DNA of 64,000 nucleotides, taken from NCBI GenBank assembly GCA_003220225.1, contig QHRU01000057.1, positions 1 to 64,000 of the forward strand, in the 5' to 3' direction. The first letter of the stretch is position 1. Each line of letters opens with the position of its first letter. The translations under genes were made by a program, and so were the position numbers. Positions 1 to 8,551 of this stretch are shown here, one piece after another. The notes below the pieces were generated by a model. The model was not told the DNA's origin. It saw only the letters and a list, made by a program, of their open reading frames with translations, and ran no database searches. Origin of the DNA: Candidatus Rokuibacteriota bacterium (lineage in GTDB: Bacteria > Methylomirabilota > Methylomirabilia > Rokubacteriales > CSP1-6).

Positions 1-941
1 AGCTCGTCCGCTTCAAGGACTACGCGGCACGTGCCGAGCCGACGAACGGCTTCGGCGGCAAGCGCACCGCGTGGCTCGACGAGATCCTGTTCATTCCGGT
101 GCCCGAAACCGCCGTGCGGCTGGCCGGCGTGGAGACGGGCGAGTATCACCACGCGATGTTCATGAAGCAGGACGCCTGGGAGCGGATCAAGTCGCTGCCC
201 CAGCTCGAGTCGCGGATCGTGAAGCCGCGCGGCTGGACGCTGATCTCCATGAATCACAAGGCCGGCCTCATGACCAGCAAGCCGCTCCGCCAGGCCGTCC
301 AGGCGGCGCTCGACATGGACCCGATCATGACCGCGGCCTTCGGCCACAAGGACTTCTATCGCCTGGGCCCGGCGTTGTTTTTCGCCGAGCAGCCGTGGCA
401 CTCGACCGCGGGCGCGGCGCTCTACAACCAGCGGGACCGCGAGAAGGCCAAGCGCCTGATGAAGGAAGCGGGCTACGCGGGCCAGACGGTGCGCTGGGTC
501 AGCGCGCGGGAATACGAGTTCATGTACAAGTCGTCGCTCGTGGCCAAGCAGCAGCTCGAGGCGCTCGGCTTCGTGATCGACCTCCAGGTGGTGGACTGGG
601 CGACGCTCAACCAGCGCGTGCAGAAGCCCGAGCTGTGGGAGGCGTACGTCACCGGCTATCCCCTGAACCCCGACCCCGCGCTCCACGTCGCGTTCCGCTG
701 CTCGTTCCAGGGCTGGTGGTGCAACGAGGAGAAGGAACGCCTGCTGGCCGAGCTGCGCCAGGAGAGCGACGTGAAGAAGCGCAAGGCCCTCGTCGAGCGC
801 ATCCAGGCGATCCACTACGAGGACGTGGGCCAGGTGAAGCTCGGCGACTACAACACGCTCGACGTCGCCCGGCGCGAGCTGCGCGGCGAGTTCCGCACGG
901 CGCCGCGGCTGTACTTCTGGAACACGTGGCTGGCGCGCTGA
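1..941 (+). CDS. Peptide/nickel-type ABC transporter substrate-binding protein, C-terminal part
   Basis: The open frame runs in from the left edge (first full codon at base 3) and ends at TGA 939-941, so only about the last 312 residues are present. The protein matches the C-terminal lobe of DppA/OppA-type (SBP_bac_5) periplasmic proteins: residues such as LRQAVQAALDMDPIM mark the 'natural substrate-handling helix' region, and KRLMKEAGYAG is the typical lobe-II segment. It should bind a peptide or similar solute outside the cell for a permease encoded to the left. The next gene, an enolase-superfamily enzyme, starts 15 bases downstream and probably shares its transcript. The signal peptide and N-terminal lobe are outside the window. 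Confidence 0.9.
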   Translation, partial: LVRFKDYAARAEPTNGFGGKRTAWLDEILFIPVPETAVRLAGVETGEYHHAMFMKQDAWERIKSLPQLESRIVKPRGWTLISMNHKAGLMTSKPLRQAVQAALDMDPIMTAAFGHKDFYRLGPALFFAEQPWHSTAGAALYNQRDREKAKRLMKEAGYAGQTVRWVSAREYEFMYKSSLVAKQQLEALGFVIDLQVVDWATLNQRVQKPELWEAYVTGYPLNPDPALHVAFRCSFQGWWCNEEKERLLAELRQESDVKKRKALVERIQAIHYEDVGQVKLGDYNTLDVARRELRGEFRTAPRLYFWNTWLAR

Positions 942-956
942 GCCGCCCCGAGCCCG

Positions 957-2066
957 ATGCGCATCCACGGCATCGACGCGATCGCGCTCGACATTCCGCT
1001 GAAGAAGGACTTCGGCGGCAGCACCTACCACGTGCTCAAGCGCAGCACGGTCATCACGCGGATGCGCACGGACGAGGGGCTGGTGAGCGAGGTCTACAAC
1101 GGCGACAACCGCGCGCACGGGCCCGAGATCGTGCGGATCATCCAGGAGGACCTGGCGCCGCGCGTGCGGGGCAAGCGCATCCTTGAGAGCGAGCGGATCT
1201 GGGAGGAGATGTTCGCGCTCAGTCACGCTCAGCGAGACCGGAAGACCCTGCTCGAAGCCATCGCCTGCGTGGATTGCGCGATCTGGGATCTCGTCGGCAA
1301 GGCGGTCGGCAGGTGTGCGTGTGAGCTGCTCGGCGGCTACCGGAGCGAGCTGCCGATCATCTCCATCGGCGGCTATTACATGGAAGGCAAGACGCACGCG
1401 GACATCGGACGCGAGATGGAAGCCTACCGGCTCGCCGGCATGGCCGGGTGCAAGTTCAAGGTCGGTGGCCTGACGCCGGACGAGGACGCCCGGCGCGTCG
1501 AGGCGGCACGGCGGGCCGCCGGCCCGGATTTCGTTCTCGCCGTCGACGCCAACCGCGGCTGGACGGCCCCGGACGCGATTCGCTTCGCCCATCTCGTCGA
1601 GCCCCTCGACATCCGCTGGTTCGAGGAGCCGTGTCACTGGTACGACGACGCGGCGCTGATGGCGCGCGTGCGGCGGGCCACGCGGATTCCCGTGACCGCC
1701 GGTCAGAGCGAGATCACGAGCCACGCGATTCGCCGCTTGCTCGACGCGGGCGCCGTCGACCTCGTGAATTACGACGCCTCCGAGGGCGGCGGAGTCACGG
1801 ACTGGCGGCGCGCGGCCGCGCTCTGCCACGCGGCCGGCGTGCAGATGGCGCACCACGAGGAGCCGCAGATCGCGCAGCATCTGCTCGGCGCCGTGCCGCA
1901 CGGCACGTTCGTCGAGTGCTTCGCCGATCCGGAGCGCGACCCGATGTGGCAGGCGGTCTGGGCGAACCGACCGCCGATCAAGAACGGGATCATGACGGTG
2001 TCACGCGATCCCGGCTTCGGGATCGTGCTGGACGAGGCGCTGGTGCGACGCTACCGGATCAGCTAG
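957..2066 (+). CDS. Mandelate racemase/muconate lactonizing enzyme family protein (enolase superfamily)
   Basis: A 369-residue protein of normal family length. N-terminal capping domain at about 1-125, then the barrel. Visible catalytic residues: the KxK pair (K166, K168, in GCKFKVGG), metal ligands D197 (VDANRGW), E223 (WFEEP) and E252 (AGQSE), and a His at 299-300 (MAHHEEP). This set is that of the mandelate-racemase subgroup, which abstracts a proton alpha to a carboxylate; many relatives are sugar-acid dehydratases. The substrate cannot be read from the sequence. It lies 15 bases after a binding-protein gene, suggesting that the imported compound is its substrate or a precursor. No clear Shine-Dalgarno precedes the ATG, which fits translational coupling. 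Confidence 0.9.
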   Translation: MRIHGIDAIALDIPLKKDFGGSTYHVLKRSTVITRMRTDEGLVSEVYNGDNRAHGPEIVRIIQEDLAPRVRGKRILESERIWEEMFALSHAQRDRKTLLEAIACVDCAIWDLVGKAVGRCACELLGGYRSELPIISIGGYYMEGKTHADIGREMEAYRLAGMAGCKFKVGGLTPDEDARRVEAARRAAGPDFVLAVDANRGWTAPDAIRFAHLVEPLDIRWFEEPCHWYDDAALMARVRRATRIPVTAGQSEITSHAIRRLLDAGAVDLVNYDASEGGGVTDWRRAAALCHAAGVQMAHHEEPQIAQHLLGAVPHGTFVECFADPERDPMWQAVWANRPPIKNGIMTVSRDPGFGIVLDEALVRRYRIS

Positions 2067-2090
2067 CGAACCTACCGAGCCCAACGCGGA

Positions 2091-2118
2091 GACGCGCCGC
2101 ACCCGGGTGCGGCGCGTC
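2091..2118. terminator. Perfect palindrome between convergent genes, probable bidirectional terminator
   Basis: Bases 2091-2104 (GACGCGCCGCACCC) and 2105-2118 form a perfect 14-bp inverted repeat with no unpaired spacer. It sits in the 70-bp gap between the stops of the enolase-superfamily gene (+) and the NIPSNAP gene (-). No U-run follows on either strand, so it may act as a rho-assisted or stem-only terminator. Confidence 0.6.
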
Positions 2119-2136
2119 GTCCCGTCGTCGTTACGC

Positions 2137-2751
2137 TTACTGGAGCGGGGAGAATGCGGCGGGCAGGAGAATCTTGTTCTCCTGCGTCAGCAGGTGGTCG
2201 CCGCCGCCGGGGGGCGGCCAGATCCCGCGCTTGCTCGCTTCGCCACGAACCTGCGCGCGCTGATCGAGGCTCGAGTACGCCCAGATGTGCACGAACCCGT
2301 TGGCGCGGCCGAACTCGACGCCGCCGGCGAGCACCAGGGGCGAGAGCTTCGTGCGCTCGGGCAGAGCCTGCTCCCACCGCTTGGAGACCTCCGGGAGCGT
2401 GCGCGGCTTGAGCGTGTAGTAGCGCAGCTCGAAGATCGGCCCCACCTTGCCGCGGGCCTGGGGGACGAAGTTGAAGGGCACGATGATCTCCGAGCGCATC
2501 TCCCGGATGAATTCCTGGATACCGGGGTTCCACTTCGGATCCTTGGCCGCCTCGCCACGGATGCGCTCGCGCTCGGCGTGGTCCCGGTACGGCCACACGT
2601 GGACGATCTCGTTGAGCGATCCGATCTCCGTGTGCCAGAAGGCGAACAGCTCCGAGTACTTCTTGCGGTACTCGTAGGCCTCGCCGAAGCGCTTCTCGAC
2701 CTCGGGCAGGCTGCGGGGGGCGATGCGATAGGTGCGGACCTCGTAGATCAT
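2137..2751 (-). CDS. NIPSNAP family protein
   Basis: A 204-residue protein starting MIYEVRTYRIAP. The start at 2751 is chosen because AAGGAG lies 7 bases upstream on the minus strand; a longer open frame upstream has no such signal. Two tandem NIPSNAP-type ferredoxin-like repeats are visible: about residues 1-100 (MIYEVRTYRI...) and about 105-204 (FELRYYTLKPRTLPEV...). Each has the aromatic/His-rich pattern 'HVWPYRD' or 'HIWAYSS' typical of these dimeric alpha/beta-barrel proteins. Their biochemical role is poorly known; bacterial members are often next to catabolic genes. It is convergent with the enolase-superfamily gene. Confidence 0.88.
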   Translation of the reverse strand: MIYEVRTYRIAPRSLPEVEKRFGEAYEYRKKYSELFAFWHTEIGSLNEIVHVWPYRDHAERERIRGEAAKDPKWNPGIQEFIREMRSEIIVPFNFVPQARGKVGPIFELRYYTLKPRTLPEVSKRWEQALPERTKLSPLVLAGGVEFGRANGFVHIWAYSSLDQRAQVRGEASKRGIWPPPGGGDHLLTQENKILLPAAFSPLQ

Positions 2752-2900
2752 GCGGGTCTCCTTTCGCGCCGGGGACGATCGATCGCGACACGTCTCACGA
2801 GGCGCCAGCCTACGGGCGCGCACGCCCCGCGTCAACCGATCGACGGGATCGGACTTTGGACGCGCGGCGAATCACTCGGGTCGTTAGAATGACCGCAACG

Positions 2901-3254
2901 ATGGGACTCACGCACATCGAGGGCGTGGTGACGGGACCGACGGGCATCGCTCGCACGGTCACGTTTCTCGTCGACAGCGGCGCCAAGTACAGCCTCCTGC
3001 CGCCCGACGACTGGCGCGCGATCCGGCTGGCGCCGCGCCGCCGGATGACGTTCATCCTCGCCGACGGTACCCAGAGCGAACGCGACGTGTCCGAGGGCTA
3101 CATCCGGCTCCCACAGGGCGAAGGCCACACGCCCGTGATCCTCGGCGAAGCGGGCGACGAAGCGCTGCTCGGCGTGGTCACGCTCGAGATCCTCGGGCTC
3201 GTCCTGCATCCGTTCAACCGCACGCTGCAGCCGTCCCGCATGCTCCTGGCCTGA
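2901..3254 (+). CDS. Retropepsin-like clan AA aspartic protease
   Basis: A 117-residue single-domain protein with the active-site signature FLVDSGAKYSLLP (D-S-G-A at about residues 26-29), followed by the ADGT turn and the GxxxLLG hydrophobic motif near residue 96 (EALLGVVTLEILGL) characteristic of retropepsin-like bacterial proteases. One domain supplies one Asp, so it should act as a homodimer. I prefer ATG 2901 (MGLTHIEG), the usual family N-terminus. An in-frame ATG at 2889 lies inside a TAGAAT hexamer (2885-2890) that looks like a -10 box, which would make the mRNA almost leaderless. Transcribed alone. Confidence 0.8.
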   Translation: MGLTHIEGVVTGPTGIARTVTFLVDSGAKYSLLPPDDWRAIRLAPRRRMTFILADGTQSERDVSEGYIRLPQGEGHTPVILGEAGDEALLGVVTLEILGLVLHPFNRTLQPSRMLLA

Positions 3255-3284
3255 GGCGAGCTAGGGTCCAGGCCGACGGCGGGC

Positions 3285-3302
3285 TCCTCCACCCGCGGAG
3301 GA
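3285..3302 (+). terminator. Weak hairpin after the aspartic protease gene
   Basis: TCCTCC (3285-3290) and GGAGGA (3297-3302) can pair around a 6-base loop, 30 bases after the protease stop. There is no U-tract. It may be a terminator. Otherwise the 3255-3434 gap holds only a promoter-like sequence. Confidence 0.3.
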
Positions 3303-3344
3303 ACGGGGGCCAGTGGCCATGGGGAACCTCCTGCCGGATACAGA

Positions 3345-3373
3345 TTGTCTTGCTGGCCCGCCGAGGGTAGCAT
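3345..3373 (+). promoter_or_regulatory. Sigma70-like promoter for the peptide importer operon
   Basis: TTGTCT (3345-3350), a 17-base spacer and TAGCAT (3368-3373) match four of six positions of each consensus hexamer. They lie 62 bases before the ATG of the first binding protein, directly upstream of the operon 3435-10493. Confidence 0.35.
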
Positions 3374-3434
3374 CCCTGCACCTCATCCCGCGGTACTGAA
3401 AAGATCCGGCCCTCTACACACAGGAGGACCGCTC

Positions 3435-5036
3435 ATGAATCGACCGTTCGCGATCGCTCTCGCTCTCCTGACTGCGTGGTTCTCGCTCCTCGCCGCCCCG
3501 TCGAGCGTGGCGGCCAAGCCCGAAGGGACACTGACGGTGGCGGTGGCGACGTTCGGCAACGAGCGCTGGCTGCCTCACCTGTACGTCGGGGCCGAGGACG
3601 TGGTCCTCAAGCCGATGTACGAGAATCTCCTGACCCGTGATCCGAAGACCGGGGAGCTGGCCCCGATGCTCGCCGAGCGCTGGCAGGTCCTGGACGGCGG
3701 CCGCACGTGGCGGTTCCACATCCGCAAGGGTGTGCGCTTCCACAACGGCGCCGAGCTGACCGCCGAGGACGTGAGGTTCACGTTCGCCTCGATCGCCAAG
3801 GAAGGCTCCGCCAACTCCCTGGCGCCGGAGTTCCGGGCGATCAAGAGCATGGAGGTCGAGAATCCGCACACGCTCACCGTGCACTTCGACAAGCCCTTCG
3901 TCGTGTTCGGCAACAAGGTGAACCAGGGACTGTTCGCGTCGTGCGCCTTCATCCAGTCCAAGCGCCACATCGAGGCGGCCGGAGAGCAGGGCGCGGAACG
4001 CCAGCCGATCGGCACCGGCCCCTGGAAGTTCGTCGAGCACGTGCGCGGCGATCGCATCGTCTACGAAGCGGTGGAGAACCACTGGCGGGCGACGCCGCAC
4101 TGGAAGCGACTGGTGTTCAGCAAGGTGCCCGAGCCGGCGACCCGCATGGCCATGCTGCGGGCCGGGTCGGTCGACGTCATCGAGATCGGCGGCGAGTACG
4201 TCGACGAGCTGAAGAAGGTGAACGTGCGGACCATCGTCATGCCGAACGTCTCATGGGTCTACATCATCCTCGGCGGGCAGTGGCCGACCAAGGCCACCTA
4301 CGATCCGAAGGTCCCCTGGGCGCAGCCCGACGCCGAGCGCGCCCGCAAGGTGCGGCTGGCGCTCAATCTCGCGGTGGACAAGCAGGCGATCATGCAGCGG
4401 GTGCTGGGCGGGCTCGGCACCGTCCTTGGATCCTGGCTCGCGTACCCCGCCGACCCGTGGGCGAGCGAGACGCTGAAGAAGCCATTCCCCTACGAGCCGG
4501 CGAAGGCCAAGCAGCTGCTGGCCGAGGCGGGCTATCCCAACGGCTTCGAGGTCACGATGAACCTCACGGCCTGGCCGGGACGCGGGTATCTGCCCGACGT
4601 CGGCGAAGCGGTGGCGACCTACTGGGAGAGAGTGGGTATCAAGGTCAAGCGGCGGCCGGTCGACCGCGCGGTCTTCTCCGCGGACTTCCGCGCTCGCGCG
4701 TACTCGGGGGTGACGCTGGCCTATGCCTCGCCGCTGGTGGCCCCGGAGATGTGGGAGGTCCTCTACCGCGGCGCGTACACCAAGGCCTCGCTCAACCTGT
4801 TCATGGAGCATCCCAGGCTCGACGAGTTCATCGATCGGCTGGCGGTTCAGCCGAATTACCAGGAGCGGGTGCGGATCATGCGGGACGAGATGGGGCCCTT
4901 CCTCCACGACTACATCCCCGGCGTCGCCATCGGCGCCGCCCACGCCATCGCGGGCGTCGGGCCCAAGGTGGGAGAGTGGCCGTTGATCGCCGGCCACATG
5001 GGCTTCCACAACTGGGAGTACGTGACCCGGAAGTAG
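3435..5036 (+). CDS. Peptide-type ABC transporter substrate-binding protein (first of two in the operon)
   Basis: A 533-residue SBP_bac_5 protein. The start at 3435 follows a perfect AGGAGG 7 bases upstream; a longer in-frame extension lacks any signal. Residues 1-27 form a signal peptide ending near SSVAAKP. The body has the family signature region (RWQVLDGGRTWRFHIRKG, FHNGAELTAEDVRFTF) and lobe-II helix EAGYPNGFE. It should deliver a peptide, opine or similar solute to the permease encoded immediately downstream. It is clearly more diverged from the operon's second binding protein (7016-8551) than that one is from the orphan at 24458, so the importer may accept two ligand classes. A 137-bp gap with hairpins separates it from the permease. 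Confidence 0.93.
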   Translation: MNRPFAIALALLTAWFSLLAAPSSVAAKPEGTLTVAVATFGNERWLPHLYVGAEDVVLKPMYENLLTRDPKTGELAPMLAERWQVLDGGRTWRFHIRKGVRFHNGAELTAEDVRFTFASIAKEGSANSLAPEFRAIKSMEVENPHTLTVHFDKPFVVFGNKVNQGLFASCAFIQSKRHIEAAGEQGAERQPIGTGPWKFVEHVRGDRIVYEAVENHWRATPHWKRLVFSKVPEPATRMAMLRAGSVDVIEIGGEYVDELKKVNVRTIVMPNVSWVYIILGGQWPTKATYDPKVPWAQPDAERARKVRLALNLAVDKQAIMQRVLGGLGTVLGSWLAYPADPWASETLKKPFPYEPAKAKQLLAEAGYPNGFEVTMNLTAWPGRGYLPDVGEAVATYWERVGIKVKRRPVDRAVFSADFRARAYSGVTLAYASPLVAPEMWEVLYRGAYTKASLNLFMEHPRLDEFIDRLAVQPNYQERVRIMRDEMGPFLHDYIPGVAIGAAHAIAGVGPKVGEWPLIAGHMGFHNWEYVTRK

Positions 5037-5061
5037 CGCGATGGAGCCAAACGTGTCGGAC

Positions 5062-5164
5062 CGGATTTCGAGCGCGGGCTTCGCCCGCGCAATCCGTTCT
5101 CGGGCGATACCGCTGCGCATGACCGGTGGGGGGTGTCGGGGGGAGCGGCGCCGCTCCCCCCGAC
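5062..5164. repeat. Two-hairpin intergenic element (divergent copy C)
   Basis: First hairpin: CGGATT (5062-5067) pairs with AATCCG (5091-5096), and inside it GCGCGGGC (5072-5079) with GCCCGCGC (5083-5090) around a TTC loop. Second: a perfect 30-bp palindrome at 5135-5164 (GTCGGGGGGAGCGGC and its complement). Between them lies GGTGGGGGGTGTCGG. The same order of hairpin, G6-TGT-G-run and G/C-run hairpin appears in reverse orientation at 32392-32464 and 52368-52438, so I take it as a diverged member of the same family. It lies between the binding protein and the first permease gene and could lower downstream expression. Confidence 0.55.
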
Positions 5165-5173
5165 GTTGATATC

Positions 5174-6094
5174 TTGAGCTATCTCGTCGGGCGGGCGTTT
5201 CAGACGGTGCTGAGCATGCTCGTGGTGGTCAGCATCGTCTTCGTGCTCACCCGCCTGTCCGGCAATCCTATCTACCTGCTGCTGGACGTCAACGCGACGC
5301 AGCGCGATCAGGAGATCCTGACGCGCCATCTCGGCCTCGACAAGCCGCTGCCCGTCCAGTACGGCATCTACGTGATGAACGTCGCCGTGGGCGATTTCGG
5401 GAACTCGATCATCTCCCGGCGGCCGGTCACCGAGCACATCTGGGAGCGGCTGCCCGCGACGGTGGAGCTGGGCTTCGTGGCGATGTTCCTGAGCGTGCTC
5501 ATCGGCGTCCCGCTCGGCATGTACTCGGCGGTGCGCCGCGGCGGCGTGCTGGACACCGCGGCGCGCGTGTTCGCCGTGCTCGGGCAGTCGATGCCCACGT
5601 TCTGGCTCGGACTCATGCTGATCCTGTTCTTCGGCGTGGTGCTGGGCGTGCTGCCGGCCGGCGGACGCGGCGGGCTCCTGCACCTGGTCCTCCCCGCCTT
5701 CACGCTGGGTTACTTCACCTCGGCCGCGATCCTGCGTCTCACGCGGTCCGCGATGCTGGAGGTGCTCGGCTCGGATTACATCAAGTTCGCGCGGCTCAAG
5801 GGGCTGCACGAGCAGGTGGTGCTCTGGAAGCACGGCCTGCGCAACGCCCTGCTGCCGGTCGTCACCTTCGCCGTCCTCCTGTTCGTGCAGTTCCTGGGCG
5901 GCGCGGTGGTGACGGAGACCGTGTTCGCGTGGCCGGGGCTGGGGCGGCTGATCCTCGAGTCCATCACCACGCGGGACTACCCCGTCGTGCAGGCCGGCGT
6001 GCTGGTGCTGAGCGCCCTCTATCTCACCGGCAATCTGTGCGTGGACCTGCTCTACAGCTACCTCAACCCGAGGATTCGCCATGTCTCCTCGTAG
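5174..6094 (+). CDS. ABC transporter permease, DppB/OppB type
   Basis: About 306 residues from TTG 5174 (LSYLVGRAFQTV), the usual N-terminus of this family. A GTG at 5126 would add residues encoded by the palindrome, and I think it unlikely. Six membrane segments are visible, the first at about residues 8-28, with the MetI-like domain and EAA loop (SDYIKFARLKGLHEQVVLWKHGLRNALLP, cut here as SDYIKFARLKG...LRNALLP). The pattern GLDKPLPVQYGIYV...GDFGNSI is diagnostic of DppB. It forms the inner-membrane channel with the next gene product, whose ATG overlaps this stop by 14 bases. No strong ribosome-binding site is seen before the TTG. Confidence 0.92.
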   Translation: MSYLVGRAFQTVLSMLVVVSIVFVLTRLSGNPIYLLLDVNATQRDQEILTRHLGLDKPLPVQYGIYVMNVAVGDFGNSIISRRPVTEHIWERLPATVELGFVAMFLSVLIGVPLGMYSAVRRGGVLDTAARVFAVLGQSMPTFWLGLMLILFFGVVLGVLPAGGRGGLLHLVLPAFTLGYFTSAAILRLTRSAMLEVLGSDYIKFARLKGLHEQVVLWKHGLRNALLPVVTFAVLLFVQFLGGAVVTETVFAWPGLGRLILESITTRDYPVVQAGVLVLSALYLTGNLCVDLLYSYLNPRIRHVSS

Positions 6095-7004
6095 GCGACG
6101 ACTGCCGTGGTTCGCCGGCCTCGTCCTCGCGGCACTGGTGGTGGCGGCGGTGTTCGCGCCGTACCTGGCGCCCCACAGTCCCACCGAGGGCGACCTCATC
6201 AAGAAGTCGATCCCGCCGATCTGGATGGAAGGCGGCAACCCGGAGCATCCGCTGGGCACCGACCGCTTCGGGCGTGACGTGCTGAGCCGCATCATCTGGG
6301 GCAGCCGGATCTCGCTCGTCGTCTCGCTGGTCGCCATCGGCGTGGCGGGAACGCTGGGCACGCTGCTGGGCCTCGTCTCCGGGTATCGGGGCGGGCGGAC
6401 CGACGCCGTGCTCATGCGGCTGACCGACATCGGCCTCTCGCTGCCCACGATCCTCATCGCCGTCGTGATGGTGGCCGTGTCGGAGCCGAGCTTCCGCAAC
6501 GTCGTGCTCGTCATCGCGCTGCTGCTCTGGCCGCGCTTCGCGCGCCAGGTGCGCGGCGAGACGCTGGCGATCAAGGAGCACGACTTCGTGGCGCTCGCCG
6601 TCGTGGCCGGACGCTCGAGCGCCTGGATCATCCGGCGTCACATCTTCCCGAACGTGGTGCCCACGCTGCTCGTCATCTCCACCCTGCAGGTGGGCTACGT
6701 CATTCTGTTGGAGGGCACGCTGTCCTTCCTCGGCGTCGGCGTGCCGCCGCCGAATCCCGCGTGGGGGCTGATGATCGCGGACGGCCGCGGCTTTCTCGCG
6801 ACGGCGTGGTGGATGTCGCTCTTCCCGGGCCTGGCGATGCTGCTCACGGTGCTCGCGGTCAACCTGATGGGCGACTGGCTGCGCGATCACCTCGATCCCA
6901 GGCTCAGGCAAGTCGGCCCACAGGTCGAGCTGCTGGGACCGGCGGTGACCCAACCCGAAAGCACTCCGGCCCGGGGCATCGCCGCGGCCAGCGGGGAGCC
7001 GTGA
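6081..7004 (+). CDS. ABC transporter permease, DppC/OppC type
   Basis: A 307-residue inner-membrane protein. It has an N-terminal membrane segment (residues 10-30), the periplasmic HPLGTDRFGRDVLSRIIWGSR motif typical of DppC (here residues about 54-73), and a MetI-like core with the EAA loop around VVAGRSSAWIIRRHIFPNVVP. The C-terminal about 25 residues after DPRLRQ are longer than usual and low in complexity. Its ATG lies inside the end of the DppB-type gene, so the two are translationally coupled. It pairs with that protein as the heterodimeric channel. Confidence 0.93.
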   Translation: MSPRRRRLPWFAGLVLAALVVAAVFAPYLAPHSPTEGDLIKKSIPPIWMEGGNPEHPLGTDRFGRDVLSRIIWGSRISLVVSLVAIGVAGTLGTLLGLVSGYRGGRTDAVLMRLTDIGLSLPTILIAVVMVAVSEPSFRNVVLVIALLLWPRFARQVRGETLAIKEHDFVALAVVAGRSSAWIIRRHIFPNVVPTLLVISTLQVGYVILLEGTLSFLGVGVPPPNPAWGLMIADGRGFLATAWWMSLFPGLAMLLTVLAVNLMGDWLRDHLDPRLRQVGPQVELLGPAVTQPESTPARGIAAASGEP

Positions 7005-7015
7005 GGAGTAGATCT

Positions 7016-8551
7016 ATGAGACACGTTCGAGGCCTCGTCGCTTCGTGGCTCGTCCTCACGATCCTGGCGCTCGGGGCCGCGTCGGCCGCCGCCGCGCCCG
7101 AGGGTCAGCTGACCTGGGCCGTGCACATCTCGCTGGCGCCGACGTGGTTCGACCCGGCCGAGACCTCCGGGATCATCACGCCGTTCATGGTGCTCTACGC
7201 GTTACACGACGCGGTCGTGAAGCCCTTGCCGGGCAACCCCATGGCGCCCGCTCTGGCCGAGTCGTGGAATGTGTCGCCCGACGGTCTCGTCTACGAGTTC
7301 GTCCTCCGGCGCGGCGCCAGGTTCCACAACGGCGATCCGGTCACCGCCGAGGACGTCAAGTTCTCGTTCGAGCGTTACCGGGGCGCGGCCTCCAGGCCTC
7401 TCAAGGAGAGCGTGGCGGCGATCGAGACTCCGGATCCGTCGCGTGTGCGCTTCCGCCTCAAGCGGCCGTGGCCCGACTTCATGACCTTCTACGCCGGCGC
7501 CACCGGGGCCGGTTGGATCGTGCCGAAGAAGTACGTCGAGAAGGTCGGCGACGAGGGCTTCAAGAAGATGCCGATCGGGGCGGGCCCCTATCGTTTCGTG
7601 TCCTTCACGCCGGGTGTCGAGCTCGTCGTCGAAGCCTTCGATCAGTACTGGCGCAAGTCCCCGAACGTGAAGCGGCTGGTCTTGAAGTCGATCCCGGACG
7701 AGGCCACACGTCTGGCCGCGCTGAAGCGCGGTGAGGTGGACATCGCCTATAACATTCGCGGCGCGATGGCCGAGGAGATCCGGCGAACCGCCGGGCTGAC
7801 GCTGAAGCCCAACGTCGGTCAGGCCACACACTGGGTCTACTTCTCCGAGCAATGGGACCCGAAGTCGCCGTGGCACGATCGGCGGGTGCGCCTGGCCGTG
7901 AACCACGCCATCGATCGGCAGGCGATGAACCAGGCGGACGCGCTCGGATATTCCAGGATCACCTGGAGCATCATTCCCAGCAGCTTCGAGTTCTACTGGC
8001 AGCCGCCCGGCTACTCGTACGATCCCGCCAGGGCCAAGCGGCTCGTCGCCGAGGCCGGGTATCCCAACGGCTTCGACGCCGGAGACTACTTCTGCGACGC
8101 CGCCATCGCGAACGTCGGCGAGCCCGTGGTCAACTACCTCAACGCGGCCGGCATCCGCGTGAGGCTCCGGCCGATCGAGCGAGCGGCCTTCTTCAGGGGC
8201 TGGGCCGACAAGAAGTACAAGGGCCTCATCCAGGGCGCCAGCGCCGCCTACGGCAACGCGGCCACGCGGATCGAGGCCTTCGTCGCCGCGGACGGTGCCT
8301 ACGTCTACGGCAGCTACGCCGACATCGACGGCCTCTTCCAGGAACAGGCGAGCGAGCCGGACCCGAAACGGCGTGAGGCGACGCTGCACCGCATCCAGCA
8401 GCTCATCCACGACAAAGTGATGGTGGCGCCCATCTGGTTGAACGCCGGCTTGAACGGCGTCGGGCCGAGAGTGGAGGAATCGGGCATCGGGGTCATCGCC
8501 GGCTACGCGTTCTCGGCGCCGTACGAAGACGTCAAGCTGAAGGGTAAATGA
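7016..8551 (+). CDS. Peptide-type ABC transporter substrate-binding protein (second in the operon)
   Basis: A 511-residue SBP_bac_5 protein. ATG 7016 has GAGGAG about 8 bases upstream, overlapping the end of the DppC-type gene. Signal peptide at residues 1-24 (cleavage near ASAAAAPEG). It contains ALAESW, FHNGDPVTAEDVKFSFERY and the DRRVRLAVNHAIDRQAMN segment. It lies between permease and ATPase genes, a position from which it surely serves this importer. It is a close relative of the orphan binding protein at 24458-25990: both share FMVLYA, HDA and PKKYVEKVG-EGFKK segments. Its stop overlaps the next ATG (ATGA). Confidence 0.93.
   Translation: MRHVRGLVASWLVLTILALGAASAAAAPEGQLTWAVHISLAPTWFDPAETSGIITPFMVLYALHDAVVKPLPGNPMAPALAESWNVSPDGLVYEFVLRRGARFHNGDPVTAEDVKFSFERYRGAASRPLKESVAAIETPDPSRVRFRLKRPWPDFMTFYAGATGAGWIVPKKYVEKVGDEGFKKMPIGAGPYRFVSFTPGVELVVEAFDQYWRKSPNVKRLVLKSIPDEATRLAALKRGEVDIAYNIRGAMAEEIRRTAGLTLKPNVGQATHWVYFSEQWDPKSPWHDRRVRLAVNHAIDRQAMNQADALGYSRITWSIIPSSFEFYWQPPGYSYDPARAKRLVAEAGYPNGFDAGDYFCDAAIANVGEPVVNYLNAAGIRVRLRPIERAAFFRGWADKKYKGLIQGASAAYGNAATRIEAFVAADGAYVYGSYADIDGLFQEQASEPDPKRREATLHRIQQLIHDKVMVAPIWLNAGLNGVGPRVEESGIGVIAGYAFSAPYEDVKLKGK

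Noticed and set aside
5126-5173. GTG 5126 as start of the DppB-type permease
   Set aside because: The added residues are encoded by the 30-bp palindrome, have no family counterpart, and the usual N-terminus begins at TTG 5174.
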